Shown here: piece by piece, positions 42,058-48,851 of the stretch
How positions within the stretch are numbered: position 1 is the first letter of the stretch
Layout of the letters: every line of letters starts with the position of its first letter
The notes under the pieces: model-generated
The model's input: only the letters and a program-made list of their open reading frames with translations
Told to the model about the DNA's origin: nothing
Databases searched by the model: none
Assembly: GCF_001592045.1 (NCBI RefSeq)
Contig: NZ_BCWB01000006.1
Location: 1 to 48,851, forward strand
DNA length: 48,851 nucleotides
From: Thermobifida fusca NBRC 14071 = JCM 3263
GTDB lineage: Bacteria > Actinomycetota > Actinomycetes > Streptosporangiales > Streptosporangiaceae
Reading direction: 5' to 3'
Position numbers and translations under genes: made by a program

Positions 42058-43221
42058 CTAGGCGCGCTGGTTGAACTTGCGGCCCAGCAGCTCGGAGACG
42101 ATTCGGATCCGCTGCATGTTCGGGGTACCGCCCGCGATAGCCCAGCCGTGGGCGTCCCGGTGCAGCCGCTCGATGCCGTACTCTTCCGTGTACCCGTTGC
42201 CGCCGTGCAGTTGCATGGCCATGTCGGTCACGCGCTTGGCCATCTCGTTGGCGGCGCACTTGGCCAGGGAGACCTGCAGCGGGTCGGGCAGCTTCCCGCC
42301 CTCGGCGCTGGCCGCGGCGCGCTGCTGCAGCAGGCGCGCGGAGTCCACTTGCATCACCATGTCGGCCAAAGTGATCTGGACACTTTGGAACTCGATGAGC
42401 GGTTTGCCGAACTGCTCCCGCTCTTGGACATAGGCGATGGTGCGGTCGAGTGCCTCCTGGCCGATGCCGAGGCTCATGGTGGTGTTGCCGAGCCGCTCGA
42501 TGGAGAAGACTCCGAACAGCTTGCCAAAACCGCCGGCGGGGACGACCAAGTTCTCCTTGGGGACCCAGACTTCGTCGAGGATGACGTCAGCGGAGGGAAT
42601 GCCGCGGAAGCCCATGAGCCGTTCGGGGGGACCGAAGCTGAGGCCGGGGGTGCCTTTCTCGACGACGAGGGCGCCGATCCCCTTGGAGCCGGGTTCGTCG
42701 GTGAGGCGGGCGTAGACGAGGTAGAGGTCGGCTTCACCGCCGTTGGAGATCCACCGTTTGGTTCCGGTGATGACGTAGCCGTCGCCGGAGGGGCGGGCCG
42801 TGGTGCGCATGTCGGTTGCGGCCGATCCGGCGTCGGGCTCGGAAATAGCGACCGCCATGGTCTTCTCACCGGAGATGATGTCCGGCAGCCAGCGTTCGCG
42901 CTGCTCTTCAGTCCCCAGGTAGTTGATCACCTGGGCCGGACCGGTGTTGGCCTCGAAGATCTGGAAGGCGGCCGGGCGGCAGACCCGGGCAAACTCCTCA
43001 ATCACCGCCAGCGCCTGGGCCAGCGGGGCTCCGGCACCGCCGTAACGCTCCTGGTGGGCGATGCCGAGGAATCCGAGCTCCCCGAGACGGATCCGCTCTT
43101 CGCGGGAGATCGGCTTCCGTTCCACGTCCAGTTGCTCGGCGATCGGCCCGTATACCTCGCGGGCGACCTTTGAAGCCAGTTCGCGGATCTCCGTGTACTC
43201 ATCGACGGGTCTGGCCGTCAT
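42058..43221 (-). CDS. Acyl-CoA dehydrogenase lacking the YEGT glutamate
   Basis: A 387-residue acyl-CoA dehydrogenase: VAISEPDAGSAATDM near residues 122-136, GTKRWISNGGEADLY, LHGGNGYTEEYGIERLHRDAHGWAIAGGTPNMQRIRI near the C terminus. At the short/medium-chain catalytic position YEGT the sequence is AGGT, so the base is missing there. A glutamate in FSIERLGNTT occupies the isovaleryl/long-chain-type site and is the likely base. ATG 43221 has GGAAGGGG upstream. A candidate AT-rich operator lies 26 nt upstream and a second 256 nt upstream. Confidence 0.92.
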   Translation of the reverse strand: MTARPVDEYTEIRELASKVAREVYGPIAEQLDVERKPISREERIRLGELGFLGIAHQERYGGAGAPLAQALAVIEEFARVCRPAAFQIFEANTGPAQVINYLGTEEQRERWLPDIISGEKTMAVAISEPDAGSAATDMRTTARPSGDGYVITGTKRWISNGGEADLYLVYARLTDEPGSKGIGALVVEKGTPGLSFGPPERLMGFRGIPSADVILDEVWVPKENLVVPAGGFGKLFGVFSIERLGNTTMSLGIGQEALDRTIAYVQEREQFGKPLIEFQSVQITLADMVMQVDSARLLQQRAAASAEGGKLPDPLQVSLAKCAANEMAKRVTDMAMQLHGGNGYTEEYGIERLHRDAHGWAIAGGTPNMQRIRIVSELLGRKFNQRA

Positions 43222-43246
43222 GGGGCTGTCCCCTTCCGGTCTTGGT

Positions 43247-43264
43247 TAATCATTATACTAGATT
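43247..43264. promoter_or_regulatory. Candidate AT-rich operator, site 10
   Basis: TAATCAT-TATA-CTAGATT, 11 of 14 positions, 26 nt upstream of the acyl-CoA dehydrogenase start at 43221. Confidence 0.55.
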
Positions 43265-43476
43265 TCAGCATCCGGCTCCCCCTGGGTCAACAGACGTCGC
43301 ACCGCCTCCAGCACGACTCCCCTCAGTGCGGCATTCCCGCCACCCTTGAGGTGCGCCGGGCGCTAAAACTCCCCCACGACGCCTCCCACCCACGGGAGCT
43401 CTCCCCCGCACCAGAAGGCCGCCGAACAAGCCGGTGGGATCGTCGTCACACCCCTCGCACAAGCAGAATCATACCA

Positions 43477-43494
43477 TAATCATGGTTATGTTGA
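43477..43494. promoter_or_regulatory. Candidate AT-rich operator, site 11
   Basis: TAATCAT-GGTT-ATGTTGA, 12 of 14 positions, in an AT-rich patch 256 nt upstream of the start at 43221. An overlapping near-palindrome ATACCAT-AATC-ATGGTTA occupies 43471-43488. Confidence 0.5.
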
Positions 43495-43527
43495 TCAGCA
43501 ATTATGTGCTGGTTTCCCCCTCCGATA

Positions 43528-43559
43528 CATCGAGGGCGCCCGCTCGAGCGCCCTCGATG
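43528..43559 (-). terminator. Terminator of the thiolase-SDR-crotonase operon
   Basis: Perfect 12-bp stem CATCGAGGGCGC (43528-43539) with GCGCCCTCGATG (43548-43559), 8-nt loop, 21 nt beyond the crotonase stop at 43580. No U-tract. Confidence 0.65.
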
Positions 43560-43579
43560 CCTGTCTGCTCTTATTCCGG

Positions 43580-44362
43580 CTACCGTCCGGTCCAGCGCGG
43601 CTCGCGCTTCTCCACGAACGCGCGCGCCCCTTCCTTGGCGTCCTCGGACTCGCGCACCGGGTTGACGTACTCTTCCTGCTTCTCGAACTGGGTGTCCAGC
43701 GGCCAGTCCACCGAGCGGACCAGCACCTGCTTGGACGCGGCCAGGGCGAGCGGCGCGTTGGCGGCGACCTCCTCGGCCAGCTCCAGCGCGACCTCGAACG
43801 CCTTGCCCGGCTCGGTGAGCCGGTTGACCAGGTGGACTTCGGCGGCCTCGGTCGCGGGCCACATCTTCCCGGTCAGCACCAGCTCCATGGCGAGGTGGTA
43901 GGGGATGCGGTGCTGCAGGCGCAGCAGGCCGCCCGCCGCCGCGGTCAGCCCGCGCTTCACCTCGGGCAGGCCGAACTTCGCCTCTTGCGAGGCCACGATG
44001 AGGTCGCAGGCAAGCACGATCTCAAAGCCCCCGGCCAAGGCGTAGCCTTCCACCGCCGCGATCAGCGGCTTCTTCGGCGGCTGCTGCACGAGTCCCGCGA
44101 ACCCGCGGCCCGGGACGACGGGGCGCTCCCCGCGGGCGAACCCCTTGAGGTCCATGCCCGCGCAGAAAGTGCCGCCCGCCCCGGTGATGATGCCGACACT
44201 CAAGTCGGGGCGGCTGTCCAACGTCTCCAGGGCCTCCGCGATGCGGTAGGCCATCGCCTGCGACATCGCGTTGCGGACCCGGGGCCGGTTCATGGTGATC
44301 ACGAGCACCCGGCCGCGCTCTTCGACCAGAACCTCAGGTGCGTCGTCGTTGGTGGTGCTCAT
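43580..44362 (-). CDS. Enoyl-CoA hydratase/crotonase
   Basis: A 260-residue crotonase with the oxyanion-hole segments TFCAGMDLKGF near residues 65-75 and ALAGGFEIVLACD near 108-120. Both catalytic glutamates of true hydratases are present: E114 in GGFE and E134 in GLPEVKRG. It should add water across an enoyl-CoA to give the 3-hydroxyacyl-CoA for the SDR encoded just upstream. The ATG has AGGAGAGAGA upstream, and the long upstream frame overlaps the SDR gene in another frame and is rejected. Third gene of thiolase-SDR-crotonase. Confidence 0.92.
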   Translation of the reverse strand: MSTTNDDAPEVLVEERGRVLVITMNRPRVRNAMSQAMAYRIAEALETLDSRPDLSVGIITGAGGTFCAGMDLKGFARGERPVVPGRGFAGLVQQPPKKPLIAAVEGYALAGGFEIVLACDLIVASQEAKFGLPEVKRGLTAAAGGLLRLQHRIPYHLAMELVLTGKMWPATEAAEVHLVNRLTEPGKAFEVALELAEEVAANAPLALAASKQVLVRSVDWPLDTQFEKQEEYVNPVRESEDAKEGARAFVEKREPRWTGR

Positions 44363-44427
44363 CGTCGCTTCTCTCTCCTGCCGCCCGCCGCTGCGGCGGC
44401 GGGACGCTGTGCGGTCGGGGCTCTCCG

Positions 44428-45186
44428 TTAGCGCGCGCTCATGCGCAGGGCACCGTCGAGGCGGATCACCTCGCCGTTGATCATCTTGTTCTCGATGATG
44501 TGGTGGGCGAGCATGGCGTACTCGTCGACGTGGCCCAGCCGGTTGGGGTGCGGCACCGACTTGCCGAGGGCGTCGCGGAGCTCCTGCGGGAAGCGGCTGA
44601 GGATCGGCGTGTCGAACACCCCGGGGGCGATGGTGGCGACCCGGATCTTCTTCGACGCCAGGTCGCGGGCGGCCACGAGGGTCATACCCACCACACCGGC
44701 CTTGGCCGAGGCGTAGGGGATCTGCCCGATCTGCCCCTCGTAGGCGGCGACCGAGGCGGTCAGCACGCACACGCCGCGCTCCTCGTCGACGACGTCGTTC
44801 TTCGCCATCCGGGCGGCGGCCAGACGCAGCATGTTGAACGTGCCGAAGAGGTTGACCCGGACGATCTCCTCATAGGTCTCCATAGACCCGGGGCTGCCGT
44901 CCTTCTCCACCACGCGCACGGTGGCGCCGCGTCCCGCGCAGTGCACCAGGGCGCGCAGCGGGGCCTTGGCTTCGGCGAGGTCGAGCGCGGCGTTGACCGC
45001 GTCGGTGTCGGTCACGTCCGCGGGGCCGAACTGCCCGCCGATCTCCTTGGCGACCTCCGCGCCCTTGGACTGCGGCAGGTCGATGATGACCACGTGGGCT
45101 CCCTGCTTCGCCAGCCGTGCCGCGGTCGCGGCTCCCAGCCCGGAAGCCCCTCCGGTCACGACGACGGAAGCTCCGTTGACGTCCAC
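44428..45186 (-). CDS. SDR family 3-hydroxyacyl-CoA dehydrogenase (type II-like)
   Basis: A 252-residue SDR with VTGGASGLGAATA near residues 10-22, HCAG in place of NNAG, catalytic serine in VLTASVAAYEGQIGQ and YASAK. The TGGASGLG / HCAGRG / ASVAAYEGQIGQ pattern matches the type II 3-hydroxyacyl-CoA dehydrogenase (HSD10-like) group, which oxidises short and 2-methyl-branched 3-hydroxyacyl-CoAs with NAD+. GTG 45186 has GGAGGAG at 5 nt spacing. It lies between the thiolase (30 nt) and crotonase (65 nt) genes, giving a compact beta-oxidation module. Confidence 0.9.
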   Translation of the reverse strand: MDVNGASVVVTGGASGLGAATAARLAKQGAHVVIIDLPQSKGAEVAKEIGGQFGPADVTDTDAVNAALDLAEAKAPLRALVHCAGRGATVRVVEKDGSPGSMETYEEIVRVNLFGTFNMLRLAAARMAKNDVVDEERGVCVLTASVAAYEGQIGQIPYASAKAGVVGMTLVAARDLASKKIRVATIAPGVFDTPILSRFPQELRDALGKSVPHPNRLGHVDEYAMLAHHIIENKMINGEVIRLDGALRMSAR

Positions 45187-45216
45187 GCTGTCTCCTCCGA
45201 AAGTCAGTGGTCGCGG

Positions 45217-46410
45217 TCAGATGCGTTCGATGATGGTGGCGTTGGCCATACCGCCGGCCTCGCACATCAGTTGCAGGCCGAACTGCTGGTCGTTGTCTTC
45301 CAGGGCGTGCAGCATCGTGGTCATCAGCCGCGCGCCCGAGGCGCCGAGCGGGTGGCCTAGCGCGATCGCGCCGCCCCGGGGGTTGACCTTGTCGATGTCG
45401 ATGTCGAACTCGGAGAGCCAGGCCAGGGGGACCGGAGCGAAGGCTTCGTTGATCTCGACGTGGTCGATGTCGGACAGCGAAAGGCCGGAGCGTTCCAGGA
45501 CCTTCCGGGTGGCGGGGATGGGGGCCGTCAGCATGAGCAGCGGGTCGTCACCGCACACCGCCATGGAGTGGATGCGGGCACGCGGGGTGTAGCCGAGCTC
45601 TTCGCACTTGGCGCGGCTCATCAGCAGCAGCGCACTGGCCCCGTCCGTGATCTGGGAGGAGTTGCCCGCGGTGATCCGCCACTCGATCTCCGGGAAACGC
45701 TCGGACAGCTCGGGGGTGCCGAAGACGGTTTTGAGGGTGGCGAGTTTCTCGACGGTGCTGTTGGGGCGGATCGTCTCGTCGCGGTTGACCGTGCCGGACG
45801 GCGTCTCCACCGGGATGATCTCCCGGTCGAACAGTCCTGCTTCTTGGGTTTGGGCGGCCAGCGTGTGGGAGCGGACCGAGTACTCGTCCAGCGCGGTGCG
45901 GTCCAGGTTCCAGCGCGCCGCGACCAGTTCGGCCGCCACTCCCTGGGAGACGAGGCCCGGGTGGTAGCGCTTGGCGACGAGGGTGCCGTAGGGGTCAGCG
46001 CCCATACGCGCGGAACCCATGACGACGCGGCTCATCGACTCGACACCGCCGGCGACCACGATGTCGTAGACGCCGGCCATGATGCCTTGGGCGGCAAAGT
46101 GGACTGCCTGCTGACTGGAGCCGCACTTGCGGTCGATCGTTGTCGCCGGCACATGGGTGGGGAAACCAGCGCCAAGCCAGGCCATGCGTCCGGGGGTCGC
46201 CGACTGCTCGCCCACCTGCGACACACAGCCAATGATGACGTCGTCCACGGTCCCCGGGTCGAGGTCGTGGCGCGAAATCAGTTGGCGGAGCGTCTGGGCG
46301 AGCAGGTCCACCGGGTGGACGTCGGCGAGGGCTCCGCCCTCACGTCCGCGACCGGCGGCGGTGCGCACCGCGTCGACGATGACCACATCGTTGGATCGCG
46401 CTTTTGCCAT
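45217..46410 (-). CDS. Thiolase (acetyl-CoA C-acyltransferase family)
   Basis: A 397-residue thiolase. The nucleophile is C96 in DRKCGSSQQA, followed by GGVESMSR, the NEAFA motif, H353 in GHPLGASG and C383 in MCEAGGMA: the full thiolase catalytic set. It cleaves a 3-ketoacyl-CoA with CoA to acetyl-CoA (or propionyl-CoA) and a shortened acyl-CoA. First gene of the thiolase-SDR-crotonase operon. No good Shine-Dalgarno precedes ATG 46410; the upstream sequence is AT-rich and holds a candidate operator only 10 nt away, so the message may be leaderless or nearly so. Confidence 0.93.
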   Translation of the reverse strand: MAKARSNDVVIVDAVRTAAGRGREGGALADVHPVDLLAQTLRQLISRHDLDPGTVDDVIIGCVSQVGEQSATPGRMAWLGAGFPTHVPATTIDRKCGSSQQAVHFAAQGIMAGVYDIVVAGGVESMSRVVMGSARMGADPYGTLVAKRYHPGLVSQGVAAELVAARWNLDRTALDEYSVRSHTLAAQTQEAGLFDREIIPVETPSGTVNRDETIRPNSTVEKLATLKTVFGTPELSERFPEIEWRITAGNSSQITDGASALLLMSRAKCEELGYTPRARIHSMAVCGDDPLLMLTAPIPATRKVLERSGLSLSDIDHVEINEAFAPVPLAWLSEFDIDIDKVNPRGGAIALGHPLGASGARLMTTMLHALEDNDQQFGLQLMCEAGGMANATIIERI

Positions 46411-46419
46411 ACGTATTTC

Positions 46420-46437
46420 TTATCATGATTTGGATCA
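46420..46437. promoter_or_regulatory. Candidate AT-rich operator, site 12
   Basis: TTATCAT-GATT-TGGATCA, 10 of 14 positions, 10 nt upstream of the thiolase start. TTATCATGATTTG is also present on the minus strand at site 1. It includes the perfect 8-bp palindrome ATCATGAT. Confidence 0.5.
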
Positions 46438-46580
46438 TTCGTCTATATGTAGGCACAGCGCGACGCTCTGACGTGACCAGGGAAGACGGGAGGCGTGCCA
46501 CCACCGCCACTCTGTCGCCGTCCAGCGCTCCCCCATGGGAGCACTGTTCACTGCTGCGGAGCGCGCGGCAGCGGGGAAGC

Positions 46581-47315
46581 TCAAGAGCTCCACACGATAG
46601 GAGCGTCGAGCACCTCGGGGAACTTCTTCTCGGCGTAGCGGACGTACTCGTGAATGTGCTGCGCCATCGCTTCAGCCGAGGCTTCCGGATCACGAGAGGC
46701 GATCGCCTCGTAGATGTTCAGATGGGCCTTGTGCACTGCGGCCCGACGGAACTGGGGATAGTCGATACCGATAGCCGAACCGTCGAGGATGCCGAGCAGG
46801 GAGTCCACGAGATACCCGAACATCACGTTGCCGGAGCCGTGGGCGATGAGGTCGTGGAAGCGCCGGTTCTGCTCCAGGAAGACCTCCTGGTCTTCCAGGT
46901 TGTCGCGCATCATGTCCACGCTCTCTTTGAGCTCTTTGAGCTTCTCGTCGCTCATGCGCTCCGAAGCCAGGCGGGCCATCATGGGCTCCAGCGCGGTGCG
47001 CGCCTCGGTGATCGTCCGGAAAGGCGCCTTCTCGAACTGCATGAGTAACGTCAGCGTGGTCGTGAGGCTGCTCGCATCCGGCTGCTGGACGATCGGACCG
47101 CCCCCGGGACCCGGCCGCAGTGAAATGACCCCTTGCAGTTCCAGGAAGCGCAGCGATTCACGGAGGGTTCCTCGCCCCACGGAGTACTCGTCGAGCATCA
47201 CCCGCTCCGGGGGGAGTCGGTCACCCACCCTGTTTCCGCGCCGGTGGATGTCGGCGACGATCTGCTGGGCGACCAGCATCGCTGTCTTCTGTGGCCTCAG
47301 GGGTGGGTGGGCCAT
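46581..47315 (-). CDS. GntR family transcriptional regulator, FadR/FCD subfamily (second copy)
   Basis: A 244-residue regulator with an N-terminal winged helix-turn-helix (VGRGTLRESLRFLELQGVI, wing SLRPGPGGGP) and a C-terminal FCD domain whose histidines appear in RRFHDLIAH, AVHKAHLNIYEAI and MAQHIHEY. It resembles the regulator at 33505-34266 most strongly in the recognition helix and wing, so the two may read similar sites. ATG 47315 is chosen because GGAGGTG lies 6 nt upstream; GTG 47330 overlaps that sequence. A strong candidate AT-rich operator 58 nt upstream suggests autoregulation. Confidence 0.9.
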   Translation of the reverse strand: MAHPPLRPQKTAMLVAQQIVADIHRRGNRVGDRLPPERVMLDEYSVGRGTLRESLRFLELQGVISLRPGPGGGPIVQQPDASSLTTTLTLLMQFEKAPFRTITEARTALEPMMARLASERMSDEKLKELKESVDMMRDNLEDQEVFLEQNRRFHDLIAHGSGNVMFGYLVDSLLGILDGSAIGIDYPQFRRAAVHKAHLNIYEAIASRDPEASAEAMAQHIHEYVRYAEKKFPEVLDAPIVWSS

Positions 47316-47373
47316 GGCAAGCACCTCCACTTCGGGGTCGATCCTCTGGCGGCGTGATTATCGCCAGATAGAT

Positions 47374-47391
47374 TAATGATACGCATAGTTA
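47374..47391. promoter_or_regulatory. Candidate AT-rich operator, site 13
   Basis: TAATGAT-ACGC-ATAGTTA, 13 of 14 positions, 58 nt upstream of the FCD regulator start at 47315 inside a roughly 50-nt AT-rich patch. Confidence 0.65.
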
Positions 47392-47462
47392 AACTAATTT
47401 AGCTTCCTAGTAATACGAAAAGCAACATCTCAAGCACAGAGTGCTAGAGATTGCGCTACGGC

Positions 47463-47509
47463 AAAGAAAAAAGGGTGGCGCCATGTCAGAACACAATGGC
47501 GAACCACCC
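47463..47509 (-). terminator. Rho-independent terminator of the quinone-reductase-like gene
   Basis: On the minus strand a 12-bp stem (47496-47509 with 47473-47484, one AA bulge) and 11-nt loop are followed by a run transcribed as TTTTTTCTTT (47472-47463). It lies 70 nt beyond the stop at 47579 and has a clear U-tract, unlike most other terminators here. Confidence 0.9.
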
Positions 47510-47578
47510 ACTACGTAGCGCGAAACCGTCCCGGGAGCAACACGACCCCACTGGGTCGCTGCCGAAACGGCGTCGGGC

Positions 47579-48547
47579 CTACCGCGTGAAGACGATCTTG
47601 CCGAACAGGTCGCCTGCCACCATGGCGGCGAACCCGTCGCGCGCCCGCTCCAACGGCATCGTGTCGTGGATGACCGGCCGAACTCCGGTGAGGTCGAGGA
47701 AGCTCAGCAACTGCTCGAGCTCCCGTCGGCTGCCCATCGTGGAACCCTGCACCCGCATCTGCTTGAAGAAGATCCGGGTCAGCTCGGCGTTGTCCGGCTG
47801 GGGCCCCGAGGTGGTCCCTGCAATGACGACCGTGCCCCCGGGACGCAGCGACTTGACCGAGTGCGACCAGGTCGCCCGGCCGACCGTCTCCATGACCGCA
47901 TCCACCCGCACGGGAAGCCGTTCGCCGGGCGCAAAAGTATCGTGGGCGCCCAGTTCACGGGCGCGTTCGCGTTTAGCGGCATCCCGGCTCGTCGCAAAGA
48001 CCCGCAGCCCCGCGGCCCGGCCCAGCGCGATCAGCGCGGTCGCCACTCCCCCACCCGCGCCCTGCACCAGCACGCTGTCGCCGGGCTTGAGTTCAGCCTG
48101 GGTGAACAGCATGCGGTAGGCGGTCAGCCACGCGGTCGGCAGGCAGGCAGCCTCCTCGAAGGAGAGCGACCGGGGCTTGGGGACGAGGTTGCGTCGGGGA
48201 ACAGCCACTTTTTCCGCGAACGTCCCCTGGTACCGTTCGCTGAGCAGCGAGCGGTGCGGGTCGAGGGTTTCATCCCCCACCCAGTCCGGGCTGCTGATGA
48301 CAGCGTGGACCACGACTTCGTTGCCGTCCTCGTCGTACCCGGCAGCGTCGCAGCCGAGGATCATCGGCAGCTGCTCTTCGCGCAGACCCACCCCGCGCAG
48401 CGACCAGACGTCGTGGTGGTTGAGCGACGCGGCCCGGACCGTGACCACCGTCCAGCCCGCTGGGGGTTCGGGGTCGGGACGCTCCCCCAGGCGCAGCGCA
48501 GACAGCGGGTCATCGGACGAGAAACTCTCGGCGTAGACGGCGAACAT
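47579..48547 (-). CDS. Zinc-binding-type alcohol dehydrogenase / quinone oxidoreductase (MDR family)
   Basis: A 322-residue medium-chain dehydrogenase/reductase. It has a GroES-like N-terminal domain (RPDPEPPAGWTVVTVRAASLNHHDVWSLRGV near residues 23-53, GCDAAGYDEDG) and a Rossmann domain with VLVQGAGGGVATALIALGRAAGLRV near 163-187 and a later VDAVMETVG segment. The four-cysteine structural zinc lobe is absent, which fits NADPH-dependent quinone or enone reductases. ATG 48547 has GAGGGGAAAG upstream. It has its own terminator; relation to the catabolic genes is uncertain. Confidence 0.88.
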   Translation of the reverse strand: MFAVYAESFSSDDPLSALRLGERPDPEPPAGWTVVTVRAASLNHHDVWSLRGVGLREEQLPMILGCDAAGYDEDGNEVVVHAVISSPDWVGDETLDPHRSLLSERYQGTFAEKVAVPRRNLVPKPRSLSFEEAACLPTAWLTAYRMLFTQAELKPGDSVLVQGAGGGVATALIALGRAAGLRVFATSRDAAKRERARELGAHDTFAPGERLPVRVDAVMETVGRATWSHSVKSLRPGGTVVIAGTTSGPQPDNAELTRIFFKQMRVQGSTMGSRRELEQLLSFLDLTGVRPVIHDTMPLERARDGFAAMVAGDLFGKIVFTR

Positions 48548-48586
48548 TGACTTTCCCCTCGGGTCGCGAGCGCATCCGTGTGCCGG

Positions 48587-48592
48587 AGTATA
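48587..48592 (-). promoter_or_regulatory. Possible -10 box for the quinone-reductase-like gene
   Basis: TATACT on the minus strand, 39 nt before the start at 48547; no convincing -35 element is visible. Confidence 0.25.
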
Positions 48593-48645
48593 GATGTCGC
48601 TCCGTGGGCTTCCCGGCACGGCACCGCGTCAAAGGGCAGGTTCGC

Positions 48646-48689
48646 CGGGGCCCGCCTCTTTTCTTAAGAGAAGAAGAGACGCGGCCCCG
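48646..48689 (-). terminator. Possible hairpin after the ferredoxin gene
   Basis: CGGGGCCCGC (48646-48655) pairs with GCGGCCCCG (48681-48689) with one bulge, enclosing a second inverted run of CTTCTT/AAGAAG type. It lies 12 nt past the ferredoxin stop; there is no U-tract. Confidence 0.35.
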
Positions 48690-48701
48690 CGTCCGACGAT
48701 C

Positions 48702-48851
48702 TCACTCGACGGTGATGGCCCGCTCCGGGCAGGCCTCGGCTCCATCCCGGGCCGCCGCCTCCAGTTCGGGGCCCACCTCTTCGTGGAGCACGTAGGCGTG
48801 CCCGTCTTCTTCGCGCGGCGCAAACACGTCGGGCGCGGTCATGTAGCACAC
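48702..48851 (-). CDS. Ferredoxin, C-terminal part (cut by window edge)
   Basis: The last 49 residues of a small single-cluster ferredoxin, too short to be noticed as a full frame. The visible sequence starts VCYMTAPDVFAPREEDGHAY and ends ACPERAITVE. It contains the third cluster cysteine (residue 2 of the fragment) and the last one in ACPERAI, with the D-G-x-A-x-V block between them, as in actinobacterial 3Fe-4S/4Fe-4S ferredoxins that feed cytochromes P450 and other oxygenases. The start and the first cysteines lie beyond the right edge. A P450 or ferredoxin reductase further right would be a typical neighbour. Confidence 0.85.
   Translation of the reverse strand: MCYMTAPDVFAPREEDGHAYVLHEEVGPELEAAARDGAEACPERAITVE

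Larger units (their letters stand above)
43222..43579. other. Regulatory intergenic region with two candidate operators
   Basis: 358 nt without a supportable gene. It carries the promoter of the leftward acyl-CoA dehydrogenase gene (start 43221), candidate operators at 43247-43264 and 43477-43494, and a terminator hairpin at 43528-43559 for the next leftward operon. Confidence 0.6.

Noticed and set aside
1-48851. tRNA or rRNA genes, insertion sequences, integrases, phage genes
   Set aside because: Looked for characteristic sequences and protein motifs on both strands and saw none; a tool-based scan was not possible.

Overview
This 48.9 kb window is high-GC DNA with dense short-gap operons, many GTG starts and mostly U-tail-less terminator hairpins, which points to an actinobacterium. 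The type I-E CRISPR repeat and the gene set remind me of Thermobifida (Nocardiopsaceae). That genus call is recognition from memory and was not checked by a search. I saw no rRNA, tRNA, insertion sequence or phage gene.

Layout. (1) 1-794: the leader-distal end of a type I-E CRISPR array, 13 repeats, with no cas genes in the window. (2) 925-4905: a leftward block with a RibD-like reductase, an extradiol-dioxygenase-like protein, a FolP2-type dihydropteroate synthase homologue, and a CitE-type lyase plus MaoC-type hydratase pair. (3) 5140-8501: a GNAT/ADP-forming acyl-CoA synthetase fusion and a CBS-BON protein. (4) 9078-15893: two ABC importers facing each other. (5) 16153-28341: a catabolic block with an Old-Yellow-type enoate reductase homologue, an ADP-forming acyl-CoA synthetase, a luciferase-like oxidoreductase, an AMP-forming acyl-CoA ligase, a MenB/BadI-like crotonase, an SDR, an amidohydrolase, a SnoaL-like protein and an MFS transporter. 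(6) 28429-33019: a livJHMGF-type importer operon. (7) 33505-34266: a FadR-type (FCD) GntR regulator. (8) 34388-40540: a six-gene operon SDR, acyl-CoA dehydrogenase, CitE, MaoC, aldehyde dehydrogenase, CoA transferase. (9) 40711-46410: two more acyl-CoA dehydrogenases and an enoyl-CoA hydratase/SDR/thiolase operon. (10) 46581-48851: a second FCD regulator, a quinone-reductase-like enzyme and the end of a ferredoxin.

How it fits together. From about 9 kb onward the genes look like one catabolic island: import of organic acids or branched substrates, CoA activation by three different chemistries, beta-oxidation-like dehydrogenation, hydration and oxidation, then thiolytic or CitE-type cleavage. 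The best evidence that they form one unit is a recurring AT-rich imperfect palindrome, close to TAATCAT-N4-ATRRTTA, in nearly every intergenic promoter region from 9.0 to 47.4 kb and not seen upstream of the genes before 9 kb. I list 13 candidate sites. I infer a regulon, probably controlled by one or both FCD regulators, whose recognition helices and wings are very alike. The substrate is not established. A C5 branched dicarboxylate (itaconate, mesaconate or methylsuccinate type) and an alicyclic or terpenoid acid are the two hypotheses the gene content best supports.
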